Shown here in pieces: positions 32,100 through 40,539 of a DNA stretch of 43,354 nucleotides. Source of the DNA: Prevotella sp. UBA2809 (GTDB lineage: Bacteria > Bacteroidota > Bacteroidia > Bacteroidales > Bacteroidaceae); assembly GCA_002351725.1 (NCBI GenBank), contig DEHD01000028.1:1-43354 (forward strand). Reading direction: 5' to 3'. The notes under the pieces were generated by a model. It was given only the letters and a program-made list of their open reading frames with translations, was not told the DNA's origin and made no database searches. The number at the start of each line of letters is the position of its first letter. Position 1 is the first letter of the stretch. Position numbers and translations under genes: made by a program.

Positions 32100-32933
32100 T
32101 TACTGCAGACGGAATGTAACAGGAACAGTGTACTTAACACGTACTGCGCTACCGTTCTGCTTACCAGGAATCCAGTGAGGCATTGACTTAACAACGCGCT
32201 GTGCCTCCTTGTCGAGTGATGGGTCAACGCTCTTTACAACCTTAACGTCGGTGATAGAACCATCACGCTCTACAACGAAGGTTACAACTACACGTCCCTG
32301 TACACCGTTCTCTTCGGCTACTACTGGATACTTGATGTTCTTAGAAAGATACTCGAACAGAGCTGAGTTACCTCCAGGGAACTGAGGCATTTCCTCTACC
32401 ACGTCGAACACCTTGGTCTCTTCAACCTTTGGTGGCTCGGGTTCTGCGATAGTCTCCTTTACCTTGAGTACCTCACCAGCTGCCTCGTCGTTACCCTCAA
32501 CAGTGAAGGCACCGATGGCGGTATTGGTCTCCTGCAGTTCTTCCTGAGATTTCATCTCCTGCTCTTCCTTAACCTCTTCGTCCTTCTTAATTTCAGGAAC
32601 GGTGAAGGCTACTGAGCTCTTAACTTTCTCAATCTCAATCTTCTCGGGTTCGGGCTCATCTTTCTTCTCCACCTTAGCCTCCTTCTTCTCAGCCAGATTG
32701 GCGAGCTCTACGTCGGTTTCGATGGCGGCATTACGTGATGCGATATAGTTATCGATAGACACCTTTGCGATGACGATAGCAGCAATAAGTGCAAAGATCG
32801 CAAACATAGTGAGCAGTGCCTTCAGGTTACGTATACCGGTATTCTTGCGCAATTGATAAGCTCCGTATGCCTGGTTCTTACCCTCAAACACGAGGTCAGT
32901 CCAGCCGTTGTCTATAAGATCTATTTTTGCCAT
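32100..32933 (-). CDS. tonB: Energy transducer TonB
   Basis: TonB passes proton-motive force from ExbB/ExbD to outer-membrane receptors. The 277-residue protein has a cytoplasmic start (QAYGAYQLRKNTG), a membrane helix at about 36-58, a long Glu/Lys/Pro-rich periplasmic spacer to about 185, and a TonB C-terminal domain: FPGGNSALFEYLSKNIKYP, QGRVVVTFVVERDGSI, AQRVVKSMPHWIPGKQNG and YTVPVTFRLQ. It follows two exbD genes. Confidence 0.95.
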   Translation of the reverse strand: MAKIDLIDNGWTDLVFEGKNQAYGAYQLRKNTGIRNLKALLTMFAIFALIAAIVIAKVSIDNYIASRNAAIETDVELANLAEKKEAKVEKKDEPEPEKIEIEKVKSSVAFTVPEIKKDEEVKEEQEMKSQEELQETNTAIGAFTVEGNDEAAGEVLKVKETIAEPEPPKVEETKVFDVVEEMPQFPGGNSALFEYLSKNIKYPVVAEENGVQGRVVVTFVVERDGSITDVKVVKSVDPSLDKEAQRVVKSMPHWIPGKQNGSAVRVKYTVPVTFRLQ

Positions 32934-32955
32934 AGTCTATTCTACATTTTAGGGG

Positions 32956-33621
32956 TTACTTGACGCCAGCCTTCTCGATGAGAGCCTTATCTTCGTCACT
33001 CATCTTGTCGACATTGTCAATCACATACTTATCAATATTGCTAATGAGCATCTCGTCAAGTGCAGCTACCATATTCTCATAGGTTGCTGTGTTGAGAGGA
33101 CGGATGATGACAGTCATAGTAGGAACCTTTTCGCCAGAGGGCAGTTCACCCTTCTTCAGCTTCTTCAGAGCCTCCTGATACTGCTCATCAGTCATCTTCG
33201 AGTTGTACTCGTTCTTCTTAGCATCGAGCTCTTTCTTAGCCAGCTTAATCTTGGCGATAGGGTTGATACCCTCTTCAGTAGTGTGCTCGTTGAGAACCTT
33301 CTCGATACCATCCTTACCATAGCTGGTAGGCTTAACGCATGAAGGATCGTCGTAGTTGGGCAGACCAGCTACATACCAAACCTTATTGTCAGCACCCAGA
33401 TAGAGTGTGATGGTGTGAGAAGCCTTTGTTACCTGCTTCTCTTCTTCTTTCATCTGCGATGTATCATCGTTTGATGGCATAGTCAGCTGCATAGCCTGTG
33501 GCTTAGCCAGTGTAGTACACAGCATGAAGAAGGTAATAAGAAGCATCATCATGTCTACCATTGGCGTGAAGTTCACGCGGGTATCCATCTTTTTCTGCTT
33601 TGATAGATTCTTTTTTGCCAT
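32956..33621 (-). CDS. exbD: ExbD/TolR family protein (second copy)
   Basis: The 221-residue protein has a basic start (MAKKNLSKQKKMDTRVNF), the conserved aspartate at the head of its single membrane helix (TPMVDMMMLLITFFML, about 20-38), and a periplasmic domain that is longer than E. coli ExbD (141 residues), with a charged insertion near 125-160 (KIKLAKKELDAKKNEY). It follows the first exbD by 7 bases. Two unlike ExbDs with one ExbB suggest a mixed complex. Confidence 0.92.
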   Translation of the reverse strand: MAKKNLSKQKKMDTRVNFTPMVDMMMLLITFFMLCTTLAKPQAMQLTMPSNDDTSQMKEEEKQVTKASHTITLYLGADNKVWYVAGLPNYDDPSCVKPTSYGKDGIEKVLNEHTTEEGINPIAKIKLAKKELDAKKNEYNSKMTDEQYQEALKKLKKGELPSGEKVPTMTVIIRPLNTATYENMVAALDEMLISNIDKYVIDNVDKMSDEDKALIEKAGVK

Positions 33622-33628
33622 AATACTA

Positions 33629-34246
33629 CTAGTCGTTTAAACGTTTAACATCGAGATTCGTGATCAGCTGGAAACGGTTCTCGTTCATATCCTGGAGCTC
33701 TGACATCAGCTTCTTGATGGTTCCATAAGAAGTCTTAGAGTCGCACTTGATGGCGAGCTTGATGTCGGGGTTAGCCTCGCGTGCAGCAGACACCCACTCC
33801 TGGAACTCGCTCTTGCCTCCGTTGATACTATCAAGCGGAAGACCGAGCTTCTGGATTGCCTCACCCATCTTTTCTGGATCGAGGTTAAGATAATTAGCAA
33901 GCTGAGCCATTGGTGCTCCAACCATAGCATCCTCGCGGAAGTGCTTAACCTGGGTGGCGTTCAGCTGGACACCAAACTTATCTGTCATGGTCTCCATCAT
34001 GGCCTGCATGTTATTCTTATTTTCGGTACCACAGTAGATGCGTCCCTCTGGAGTAACCAGAATGTTGAGCACATCCTGCTCTGGTATCTTTACCTCTGAC
34101 ACAGAATTAGGCGCTGTGACTGAAACTGGCTCTGGTGTCAAGAATGTTGAAGTCAACATGAAGAAACACAGAAGCAGCGTCATCACGTCTGACATAGGAG
34201 TCATGTCAATCCAGATGTCTTTTTTCTGTATCTTAATTTTTGCCAT
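33629..34246 (-). CDS. exbD: ExbD/TolR family protein (first copy)
   Basis: The 205-residue protein has the membrane helix MTPMSDVMTLLLCFFMLTS near 15-33 with the conserved aspartate for proton flow, and a large periplasmic part. The periplasmic part ends in LAIKCDSKTSYGTIKKLMSELQDMN, which matches the ExbD C-terminal fold. It is 43 bases after exbB and 7 before the second exbD. It differs from the second copy mostly in the middle region (LNLDPEKMGEAIQKLGLPLD). Confidence 0.92.
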   Translation of the reverse strand: MAKIKIQKKDIWIDMTPMSDVMTLLLCFFMLTSTFLTPEPVSVTAPNSVSEVKIPEQDVLNILVTPEGRIYCGTENKNNMQAMMETMTDKFGVQLNATQVKHFREDAMVGAPMAQLANYLNLDPEKMGEAIQKLGLPLDSINGGKSEFQEWVSAAREANPDIKLAIKCDSKTSYGTIKKLMSELQDMNENRFQLITNLDVKRLND

Positions 34247-34289
34247 TCTCTAATTGCTTTAATTGCGTTAATAAATGAATGGTAAAATA

Positions 34290-35120
34290 TTAAGCCTCGT
34301 TGTGGTTTGAGTCATATGTAGCTGCTACGGTGAAACCGATCTCGTCCATAGCGTAAGTCAGCTTATCGATCTTGTTTGAGAAGAAGTTATAAACTACAGT
34401 AGCTACCCATGATGTCAAGATACCAGAAGCTGTGTTAACCAGAGCCTCAGAAATACCTGCAGACAGAGCCATAGAGTCAGCACCACCACCAGCAGACAGA
34501 GCCTGGAATGATCCGATCATACCAAGTACAGTACCGAACAGAGCGGTCAGAGTACCCAGAGATACGATGGTAGCAACCATAGCCATGTTCATCTGCAGTG
34601 TAGGCATCTCGAGCTGTACAGCCTCCTCGTGAGCCTGCTGGATCTTAGCAATCTTAGCAGCCTTCTTCAGAGTGTCGTCACCCTCTACAGTCTGATACAT
34701 GCTGATAGTAGAAAGAACAACGTTACCTACAGTACCCTGCATCTTGTTGCAGAGAGCCTTAGCCTCGTCGAACTTCTGGGCCTTGATTAGGTTCTTAACG
34801 TCAGATGTGAACTTAGCAAGGTTAATCTTACCAGAAGCGGTCTTGATAGCGAAGAAACGCTCGATACCAAGGCAGATTACAGTGAAGAGCAGAGTCAGGA
34901 TCAGACCTACTACGAAACCTCCTTTATAAACGGTACCCAGCAGGTTAGCGGGATGACCAGTGCGGTCGCCACCAACGAAGTTGTCGGGGTTACCCATAAC
35001 GAAGTACCAAACACCGTAACCAGCAGCTGCACAAATTAACAGGATAATCCATGCTGCCTTAACACCCTGAAAGCCCGAATTCTTTTTGGCTGGGGCTGCA
35101 GCCTTTGTTGTTGTTGCCAT
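34290..35120 (-). CDS. exbB: MotA/TolQ/ExbB proton channel family protein
   Basis: ExbB forms the inner-membrane ring around ExbD. The 276-residue protein has a hydrophobic helix near 21-42, a second near 65-90, and the MotA/TolQ/ExbB core near 155-245 (MNMAMVATIVSLGTLTALFG, VLGMIGSFQALS, SEALVNTASGILTSWVATVVYNFF). The order of membrane helices and the TASGI sequence match the family. It heads the operon from a -7 box at 35175-35182. Confidence 0.95.
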   Translation of the reverse strand: MATTTKAAAPAKKNSGFQGVKAAWIILLICAAAGYGVWYFVMGNPDNFVGGDRTGHPANLLGTVYKGGFVVGLILTLLFTVICLGIERFFAIKTASGKINLAKFTSDVKNLIKAQKFDEAKALCNKMQGTVGNVVLSTISMYQTVEGDDTLKKAAKIAKIQQAHEEAVQLEMPTLQMNMAMVATIVSLGTLTALFGTVLGMIGSFQALSAGGGADSMALSAGISEALVNTASGILTSWVATVVYNFFSNKIDKLTYAMDEIGFTVAATYDSNHNEA

Positions 35121-35174
35121 AATTAAAAATAATTTTTTAGTTATTATAAATATTAAAGATTAAATTTCACCTCG

Positions 35175-35182
35175 CAAAAGTA
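35175..35182 (-). promoter_or_regulatory. -7 box of the exbB-exbD-exbD-tonB-PstS-TPR operon
   Basis: The minus strand reads TACTTTTG, then CGAGG, 54 bases before the ATG at 35120. Confidence 0.65.
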
Positions 35183-35238
35183 GCAAAATAAAGCGTAAAA
35201 CAAGCCTAATTAATACAATTTAACTATGAATTTCCAAT

Positions 35239-36432
35239 TTATTTTAGTTTTGCTACCACTTCTTTGATGCGCTTCATTGCTTCTACGATGTTTTCATCGC
35301 TTGTTGCGTAGCTCATTCTGAAGCATTCGGGATCGCCAAAAGCATCTCCACCAACGGTGGCTACGTGGCCCTTTTCGAGCAGATACATAGCAAAGTCGGT
35401 TGAGTTGTTGATGGTGGTCTCGCCATCACTCTTTCCAAAGAAGCTGCTGCACTTTGGGAACAGATAGAATGCTCCCTCTGGTATGTTAACCTCGAGGCCT
35501 GGAATGTCCTTAGCAAGCTTTACGATGAGGTCGCGACGACGCTCAAAGGCCTTACGCATGTCCTCAACGCACTGCTGATCTGCAACGTAAGCAAACTCAG
35601 CTGCCTTCTGGCTTACTGAGCAAGGTCCGCTGGTGTACTGGCCCTGAAGCTTGTTGCATCCCTTTACAATCCACTCTGGGGCAGCGATGTAGCCAATACG
35701 CCATCCAGTCATAGCATAGGCCTTTGACACACCATTAACGATGATGGCGCGCTCCTTCATGCCTGGGAACTGGGCGATACTCTCGTGCTTGCCGATGTAG
35801 TTGATATGTTCGTAAATCTCGTCAGCAAGTACAAATAGGTCTTCGTGCTTAAGAATCACATCAGCCAGGGCCTTAAGCTCGGCCTTGCTGTAGACGCTTC
35901 CTGTTGGGTTGCTGGGCGAGCAAAGTATAATCAGTCGTGTCTTTGGTGTGATGGCTGCCTCCAGCTGCTCTGGGGTCATCTTGAAGTTCTGGTCGAAACC
36001 AGCCTCCACGAACTTAGGTACACCACCAGCCAGCAGTGCCATCTGTGGGTAGCTAACCCAGTATGGGGTGGGGATGATAACCTCCTCACCGTCGTTAACC
36101 AGCGCCATCACCGTGTTGCACACACTCTGCTTGGCACCGTTGCTCACCAGAATCTCGTTGATGGTATAGTTAAGCTGGTTCTCGTTCTTAAGCTTTGCCA
36201 CGATGGCTTTGCGCAGATCGGGATAACCAGGTACTGGTGAGTAGCGTGAATAGTTCTCGTCTATTGCCTTCTTAGCAGCTTCCTTAATAGCGTCTGGGGT
36301 ATTGAAGTCGGGTTCTCCAACACTCATGTTAATAACATCGATACCTTGCGCCTTCATTTCGGAGCTTTTCTGAGACATTGCCAGCGTTGCCGATGGGGCC
36401 AAGCGCTGCAGACGATTAGATAATTGTGCCAT
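35239..36432 (-). CDS. Aspartate-type pyridoxal phosphate aminotransferase (class I)
   Basis: The 397-residue protein is a class I/II aminotransferase of the AspB group. It has SVGEPDFNTP near 37-46, the cofactor residues N175 (SPSNPTG), D204 (LADEIYE), Lys237 (VNGVSKAYAMTG, Schiff base) and R245 (GWRIGY), and C-terminal R near FRMSYATS. The substrate is probably aspartate or prephenate, by family. A TTG at 36453 would add 7 residues but is part of the -7 box, so the ATG at 36432 is chosen. Confidence 0.92.
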   Translation of the reverse strand: MAQLSNRLQRLAPSATLAMSQKSSEMKAQGIDVINMSVGEPDFNTPDAIKEAAKKAIDENYSRYSPVPGYPDLRKAIVAKLKNENQLNYTINEILVSNGAKQSVCNTVMALVNDGEEVIIPTPYWVSYPQMALLAGGVPKFVEAGFDQNFKMTPEQLEAAITPKTRLIILCSPSNPTGSVYSKAELKALADVILKHEDLFVLADEIYEHINYIGKHESIAQFPGMKERAIIVNGVSKAYAMTGWRIGYIAAPEWIVKGCNKLQGQYTSGPCSVSQKAAEFAYVADQQCVEDMRKAFERRRDLIVKLAKDIPGLEVNIPEGAFYLFPKCSSFFGKSDGETTINNSTDFAMYLLEKGHVATVGGDAFGDPECFRMSYATSDENIVEAMKRIKEVVAKLK

Positions 36433-36450
36433 GTTATTTGAAATTTTGTG

Positions 36451-36458
36451 CAAAATTA
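36451..36458 (-). promoter_or_regulatory. -7 box of the aminotransferase gene
   Basis: The minus strand reads TAATTTTG, then CACAAA, 18 bases before the ATG at 36432. Confidence 0.65.
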
Positions 36459-36533
36459 CGCATTTTATTTTTTAAAACGAAAGAAATATGTCACTTTTTA
36501 ACTTTTTGGGGCTAAATTGTGGCAGATTGTGAG

Positions 36534-37745
36534 TTATTTGAGGTGCAGGGTGTGACCCATGCGAACCTTTTTGGTCTCCAGATAGCGCAGATTGTACTTA
36601 TTTGGAGTAACCTCGATGGGTACATTCTCGATAATCTCGAGTCCGTAGGCCTCAAGTCCTACACGCTTCACAGGGTTGTTTGTAAGCAGTCGCATCTTGT
36701 GCACACCCAGGTGGCGCAGCATCTGTGCTCCGCAACCGTAGTCGCGCTCATCGGGCTTGAATCCCAGATGTACGTTGGCATCTACGGTATCCAGTCCTTC
36801 CTCCTGAAGCTTGTAGGCAGCAATCTTGTTCATCAGTCCGATGCCACGGCCTTCCTGCTGCATGTAGATTACTACGCCCTTGCCTTCTTTCTCGATGGCC
36901 TGCATGGCCTTGTGCAGCTGCTCGCCGCAATCGCAGCGCTTACTACCAAGTATGTCGCCCGTCATACATGATGAGTGAACACGAACCAGTATTGGCTCGT
37001 CTTCCTCCCATTCGCCCTTGATGAGAGCCATATGCTCAAGACCGTTGCTCTTCTGGCGGAATGGGATTAGGCGGAAGTGTCCGTATTCGGTAGGCATCTC
37101 CACCTCTTCGCCCACCTCAATCAGCGATTCCTTCTTCAGGCGGTAGGCTATCATATCCTTGATGCTGATAATCTTCAGGTTCCACTGCTTGGCAAACTCC
37201 ATCAGCTCTGGCATGCGTGCCATCGTGCCGTCTTCGTTCATAATCTCCATCAGTGCTCCAGCGGGATAGAGTCCAGCCATACGACAGAGGTCGATGGCGG
37301 CTTCGGTATGTCCGCTACGGCGCAACACACCGTTATCTTGTGCATAGAGTGGGTTTACGTGTCCTGGGCGCCCGAATGTCTCGGGCTTTGATGTCGGGTC
37401 GGCCAGTGCCTTGATGGTCTCGGCTCTGTCGTGGGCACTCACACCTGTGGTGCAGCCCTCCAGCTTGTCGACCGTAACGGTGAATGGGGTTCCAAGTACC
37501 GATGTGTTGTCCTGAACCTGATGTGGCAGATCCAGCTCCTTGCATCGCTCGATGGTGATAGGTGCGCAAAGCACTCCACGGGCATTCTTCAGCATGAAGT
37601 TTACTTTCTCTGCTGTTATCTTCTCGGCAGCGATAATCAGGTCGCCTTCGTTCTCGCGGTCTTCATCGTCAACTACGATTACAAACTCTCCTTGCTCGAA
37701 GTCCTTAATGGCTTCCTCTATGCTATTCAACTTCATCTTCTCCAT
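36534..37745 (-). CDS. ribBA: Bifunctional 3,4-DHBP synthase/GTP cyclohydrolase II
   Basis: RibBA makes both early precursors of riboflavin: 3,4-dihydroxybutanone phosphate from ribulose phosphate and the pyrimidine from GTP. The 403-residue protein has the RibB half at 1-205 with DDEDRENEGD at 26-35, GRPGHVNPL near 125-133 and SGHTEAAIDL at 144-153, and the RibA half from about 220 with the zinc cysteines C260, C271 and C273 and QQEGRGIG. Both active sites look complete. It starts 29 bases after the LptF/G gene, with no riboswitch in between. Confidence 0.95.
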   Translation of the reverse strand: MEKMKLNSIEEAIKDFEQGEFVIVVDDEDRENEGDLIIAAEKITAEKVNFMLKNARGVLCAPITIERCKELDLPHQVQDNTSVLGTPFTVTVDKLEGCTTGVSAHDRAETIKALADPTSKPETFGRPGHVNPLYAQDNGVLRRSGHTEAAIDLCRMAGLYPAGALMEIMNEDGTMARMPELMEFAKQWNLKIISIKDMIAYRLKKESLIEVGEEVEMPTEYGHFRLIPFRQKSNGLEHMALIKGEWEEDEPILVRVHSSCMTGDILGSKRCDCGEQLHKAMQAIEKEGKGVVIYMQQEGRGIGLMNKIAAYKLQEEGLDTVDANVHLGFKPDERDYGCGAQMLRHLGVHKMRLLTNNPVKRVGLEAYGLEIIENVPIEVTPNKYNLRYLETKKVRMGHTLHLK

Positions 37746-37774
37746 ATTTTTACACCTTATTATATATATAGTAG

Positions 37775-39763
37775 TTAATCCTTGTTCTTTTTTGCCTCAT
37801 AATCGCGTGCCAGCTCAAATACGAATGGCATGTCCTTAAGGTCTTCCATCGTTCTTGGTGCTGGTGCGGCAAATACTGCCACGCGCTCAAGCACATCGTG
37901 GTTTGTCTCCAGAATGTTGTTCAGGTCCTTGCGCAATCTCAAGCGGAAACGGCACATTCTCAGATAGAAGAAGATGCCAAGTGGCAGAATCAGTCCTGTA
38001 ATGATGTTGAGCCACTTCTGGCGGAACGGACGGGTGTGCGCATGGGTTGCCACAATGGGGTAGTGATTCAGATAGTTCAGAATCTGTGGGTCCTTTGTGT
38101 TGCACAGGTCGTCGATGATATCCTCCAGCTTGTTCACAATCTGCTCTATCTTCTGGTCGTCGCCCGGACGGAAGAATACATGTATCGGGTTGGGCAGATG
38201 CAGCAGCTTGTGCTCCTCACTATACTTCTTAATCTCCTCACTTATCTGTATAAGATAGAACGAGTCGAGTGCATAGATAGGATCCTCGATAATCACCTCC
38301 TTGCGATAGATGTGGCGATGCGATCTCAGTCCCAGCACGCGCATAAACACCTGCTTGTACATGTCGACGTTGAACACCACCGAGTCGTTGTTGGCCTTGA
38401 TGGTGAAGAAGGCTGCCAGCGGGGTGAGTACGATGGTGGATATCGTCATTCCGTACCACACCGTCCACTGGTCGTCGCGGGCCATCTTCATACCCGTGCT
38501 ATCCAGGATGTAGTAGACGATGAACACCAGTACCGATATGATTACAGGCACACCCAGTCCGCCCTTGCGGATGATGGCACCCAGTGGCCCTCCGATAAAG
38601 AAGAATATGATACAGGTGAACGAGAGTGTGAACTTAAGTATGGCCTGAATCTGGTGCGTGCGGAAGTAGCGATGCATGCTCTTGGCGTAGGTACCCTTCA
38701 TTTCCAGATCGGTGGCGCACGATTGCGCGTTGCTTACTGCCATCTTTACTGCCATTCGCTTCTTGGTGGCGTCGAGTTTAGTAAACATCGAATCGAGCGA
38801 AGTGTTACCCTCGGCCACAAGGTTCATTATCTTTACTGAGTCTTGTTTCGACACCTCGGCACGCTTAAAGTAGAATCGGGCCGACTCGTTGTAGTAAGCC
38901 CTTCCCACGCTGTCGTTAAACTCCTGCAGCGAGTCTTTGTCGTGCAGAATCTTTGCAAGTCCCTTTGCTCGTGCGTCGCCAGCAATGTCTTCGATGTCGG
39001 CCATGTTGAATCCTCCGTCAAAGTCCATCACAATGCGCTTGGTTACGAATGTCTCGCGGCGATATGGCACATCAGCTGTACCTGCAAGGTCCTGCGAGCG
39101 CATGTTCTCGTTCCACACACCATTATATAATGTAAGCAACAGGTGCTTCTTCTCGGCCGTGCTCTGCATCATTCCCGAGTCGGCAAGGATGATGGCCTGA
39201 TCCTCGTAGCTTCCCGTCATGCGATAGATCATGATACCGTAAAGCATACCTGTGTTCAGGTCTTTCTTCTGTACGTAGATGTTTGTTGATGGTATTCCGC
39301 CGTAGAACATTCCCTCTGGGATTTCCAGCTCCGGACTCTTCTGCTTCATTCCGAGCAGCAGTCGGTAGAAGTCCTGATTGGCCTGCGGACCAATCACGTT
39401 CTGGAAGTAGAACGATATGCCCGCCATTAATACCGCAATGATGATTAACGAGCGGAAGGCCTGCATCAGCGAGATACCTGCAGCCTTGATGGCTGTAAGC
39501 TCCGAGCTCTCACCCAGGTTACCGAAGGTGATAAGCGATGAAAGCAGTATGGCGAGTGGGAATGCCTGAGGCATAAGCATCAAGCCCATATACCAGAAGA
39601 ACTGGGCCATGACCTCAAGTGAGAGACCTTTACCAATCAGCTCGTCAACATAACGCCACAAGAACTGCATCATCAGCACAAACTGGCAGATGAAGAACGT
39701 TCCTATGAACAGCAAGCCGAACTGCTTGGCTATAAATATGTCTAATTTCTTAATTCGGAACAT
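37775..39763 (-). CDS. LptF/LptG family permease (YjgP/YjgQ)
   Basis: LptF and LptG are the membrane subunits that lift lipopolysaccharide out of the inner membrane with LptB. The 662-residue protein begins MFRIKKLDIFIAKQF and has six helices: three near the N-terminus (about 15-35, 55-80, 95-120), a periplasmic jellyroll of about 230 residues, and a C-terminal group (FTLSFTCIIFFFIGGPLGAIIRKGG, VPVIISVLVFIVYYIL). A long cytoplasmic tail with another hydrophobic pair (near 590) makes it much longer than E. coli LptF (366). The TTG at 39784 lies in the promoter; the ATG at 39763 is chosen. Confidence 0.88.
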   Translation of the reverse strand: MFRIKKLDIFIAKQFGLLFIGTFFICQFVLMMQFLWRYVDELIGKGLSLEVMAQFFWYMGLMLMPQAFPLAILLSSLITFGNLGESSELTAIKAAGISLMQAFRSLIIIAVLMAGISFYFQNVIGPQANQDFYRLLLGMKQKSPELEIPEGMFYGGIPSTNIYVQKKDLNTGMLYGIMIYRMTGSYEDQAIILADSGMMQSTAEKKHLLLTLYNGVWNENMRSQDLAGTADVPYRRETFVTKRIVMDFDGGFNMADIEDIAGDARAKGLAKILHDKDSLQEFNDSVGRAYYNESARFYFKRAEVSKQDSVKIMNLVAEGNTSLDSMFTKLDATKKRMAVKMAVSNAQSCATDLEMKGTYAKSMHRYFRTHQIQAILKFTLSFTCIIFFFIGGPLGAIIRKGGLGVPVIISVLVFIVYYILDSTGMKMARDDQWTVWYGMTISTIVLTPLAAFFTIKANNDSVVFNVDMYKQVFMRVLGLRSHRHIYRKEVIIEDPIYALDSFYLIQISEEIKKYSEEHKLLHLPNPIHVFFRPGDDQKIEQIVNKLEDIIDDLCNTKDPQILNYLNHYPIVATHAHTRPFRQKWLNIITGLILPLGIFFYLRMCRFRLRLRKDLNNILETNHDVLERVAVFAAPAPRTMEDLKDMPFVFELARDYEAKKNKD

Positions 39764-39773
39764 AATCAGCGTG

Positions 39774-39781
39774 CAAAGGTA
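39774..39781 (-). promoter_or_regulatory. -7 box of the LptF/G gene (nearly leaderless)
   Basis: The minus strand reads TACCTTTG, then GCACGCTG. Only 10 bases separate it from the ATG, so the leader can be no more than a few bases. Confidence 0.65.
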
Positions 39782-39824
39782 CAAAGAAAATTCCGAATAT
39801 CGCTAATATTTACGTGAAAAGTTG

Positions 39825-40232
39825 CTAAAGCCCGCTTGCTCTGTGCAGACGGTCGAGCATACTCTCCCACAGGATTTTTAATCCGTCAACATCGTCGTCG
39901 TCAGCAAAATCAGTAATAAGCAGGTTCAGATTGTTGGTCAAATCGCTCTTTTCTATGCGCATTTCGAAGTATGATTCCTCGTCGTCGTCATCCTCGTAGT
40001 CCCATTTCAGGCGGATGTGGTCGAACTTTACACTCTCTATTACGTGCGCCTGCCTAATGTCTTGTTCTGTCCAAGGCTCGCCCCATGTAAATTTAAGAAT
40101 TCCTTCCTCTTCTTCGTTAACGTGGTCAGCAAACCATCGCTCCAATCCGTGAGCGCTACTTATCTGTTCCCATATAATTGCTGGCGACTTAGTTGCCAAA
40201 GGGTATTCGATGTCTATTTTCTGTTTTCCCAT
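39825..40232 (-). CDS. START-like domain protein (AHSA1/Bet v1-like fold)
   Basis: The 135-residue acidic protein begins MGKQKIDIEYPLATKSPAI and has the N-terminal pattern of START-like proteins (IWEQISSAHGLERWFADHV), then a strand pair with an acidic stretch DYEDDDDEESYFEM and a C-terminal helix SMLDRLHR. It has no signal or membrane segment. It precedes the LptF/G gene on the same strand by 61 bases, each with its own promoter. Function unknown beyond a likely small-molecule or chaperone-like fold. Confidence 0.75.
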   Translation of the reverse strand: MGKQKIDIEYPLATKSPAIIWEQISSAHGLERWFADHVNEEEEGILKFTWGEPWTEQDIRQAHVIESVKFDHIRLKWDYEDDDDEESYFEMRIEKSDLTNNLNLLITDFADDDDVDGLKILWESMLDRLHRASGL

Positions 40233-40278
40233 ACGTTTTAGGGGTAGTTATATTGACTAATATCAATGTTTTATGCGG

Positions 40279-40286
40279 CAAAATTA
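40279..40286 (-). promoter_or_regulatory. -7 box of the START-like gene
   Basis: The minus strand reads TAATTTTG, then CCGCA, 46 bases before the ATG at 40232. Confidence 0.6.
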
Positions 40287-40348
40287 CAAATATTTCCCGA
40301 AATACAAAACTTTTTGCCGAAAAATTTTGGTGGTTTCAAAAAAATGTG

Positions 40349-40356
40349 TACCTTTG
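40349..40356 (+). promoter_or_regulatory. Promoter (-7 box) of tRNA-Met
   Basis: TACCTTTG then CACCC lies 19 bases before the tRNA; a TTG at 40327-40329 is 19 bases upstream as the -33 element. Confidence 0.75.
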
Positions 40357-40375
40357 CACCCGCAAATCAGCAAAT

Positions 40376-40452
40376 GGCGGGATAGCTCAGCTGGTTAGAG
40401 CGCATGATTCATAATCATGAGGTCCCCAGTTCAATCCTGGGTCCCGCTACCA
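40376..40452 (+). tRNA. tRNA-Met (anticodon CAT), CCA encoded
   Basis: The 77-base molecule folds with acceptor stem GGCGGGA/TCCCGCT (the first pair is G-T), D arm GCTC...GAGC, anticodon stem CATGA/TCATG around loop TTCATAA, and T arm CCCAG/CTGGG with TTCAATC. The 3' end ACCA is encoded. The acceptor and anticodon arms resemble elongator tRNA-Met; a tRNA-Ile with a lysidine-modified CAT anticodon usually starts GGCCxxx, so that is less likely. Initiator tRNA is excluded by the lack of three G-C pairs in the anticodon stem. Confidence 0.96.
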
Positions 40453-40458
40453 AAAGAG

Positions 40459-40491
40459 AGGCAGTTAGATTCGATTCTAATTGCCTTTTTT
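40459..40491 (+). terminator. Terminator of tRNA-Met
   Basis: AGGCAGTTAGA pairs with TCTAATTGCCT (11 bp, one G-T pair) and is followed by T-rich sequence. Confidence 0.85.
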
Positions 40492-40502
40492 CTTTTATTT
40501 TG

Positions 40503-40534
40503 TTTGGTAAGTACAGAAAAAAGCTTTATTTTTG
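40503..40534 (+). promoter_or_regulatory. -33/-7 promoter of the GH2-like gene (leaderless)
   Basis: TTTG at 40503-40506 and TATTTTTG at 40527-40534 are 20 bases apart. Only five bases separate the -7 box from the ATG at 40540, so transcription should begin at or next to the start codon. Confidence 0.7.
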
Positions 40535-40539
40535 CAGCC

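Noticed and set aside
37746..37774. FMN riboswitch before ribBA
   Set aside because: Only 28 A/T-rich bases separate ribBA from the preceding stop; there is no room for the aptamer.
37898..38839. 313-codon plus-strand frame opposite the LptF/G gene
   Set aside because: It is antisense to a recognised membrane protein and has His/Gln/Val-rich mirror composition with no promoter.
40376..40452. tRNA-Ile (lysidine CAT) or initiator tRNA
   Set aside because: The acceptor stem begins GGCGGGA and the anticodon stem lacks three G-C pairs, which fits elongator tRNA-Met best.
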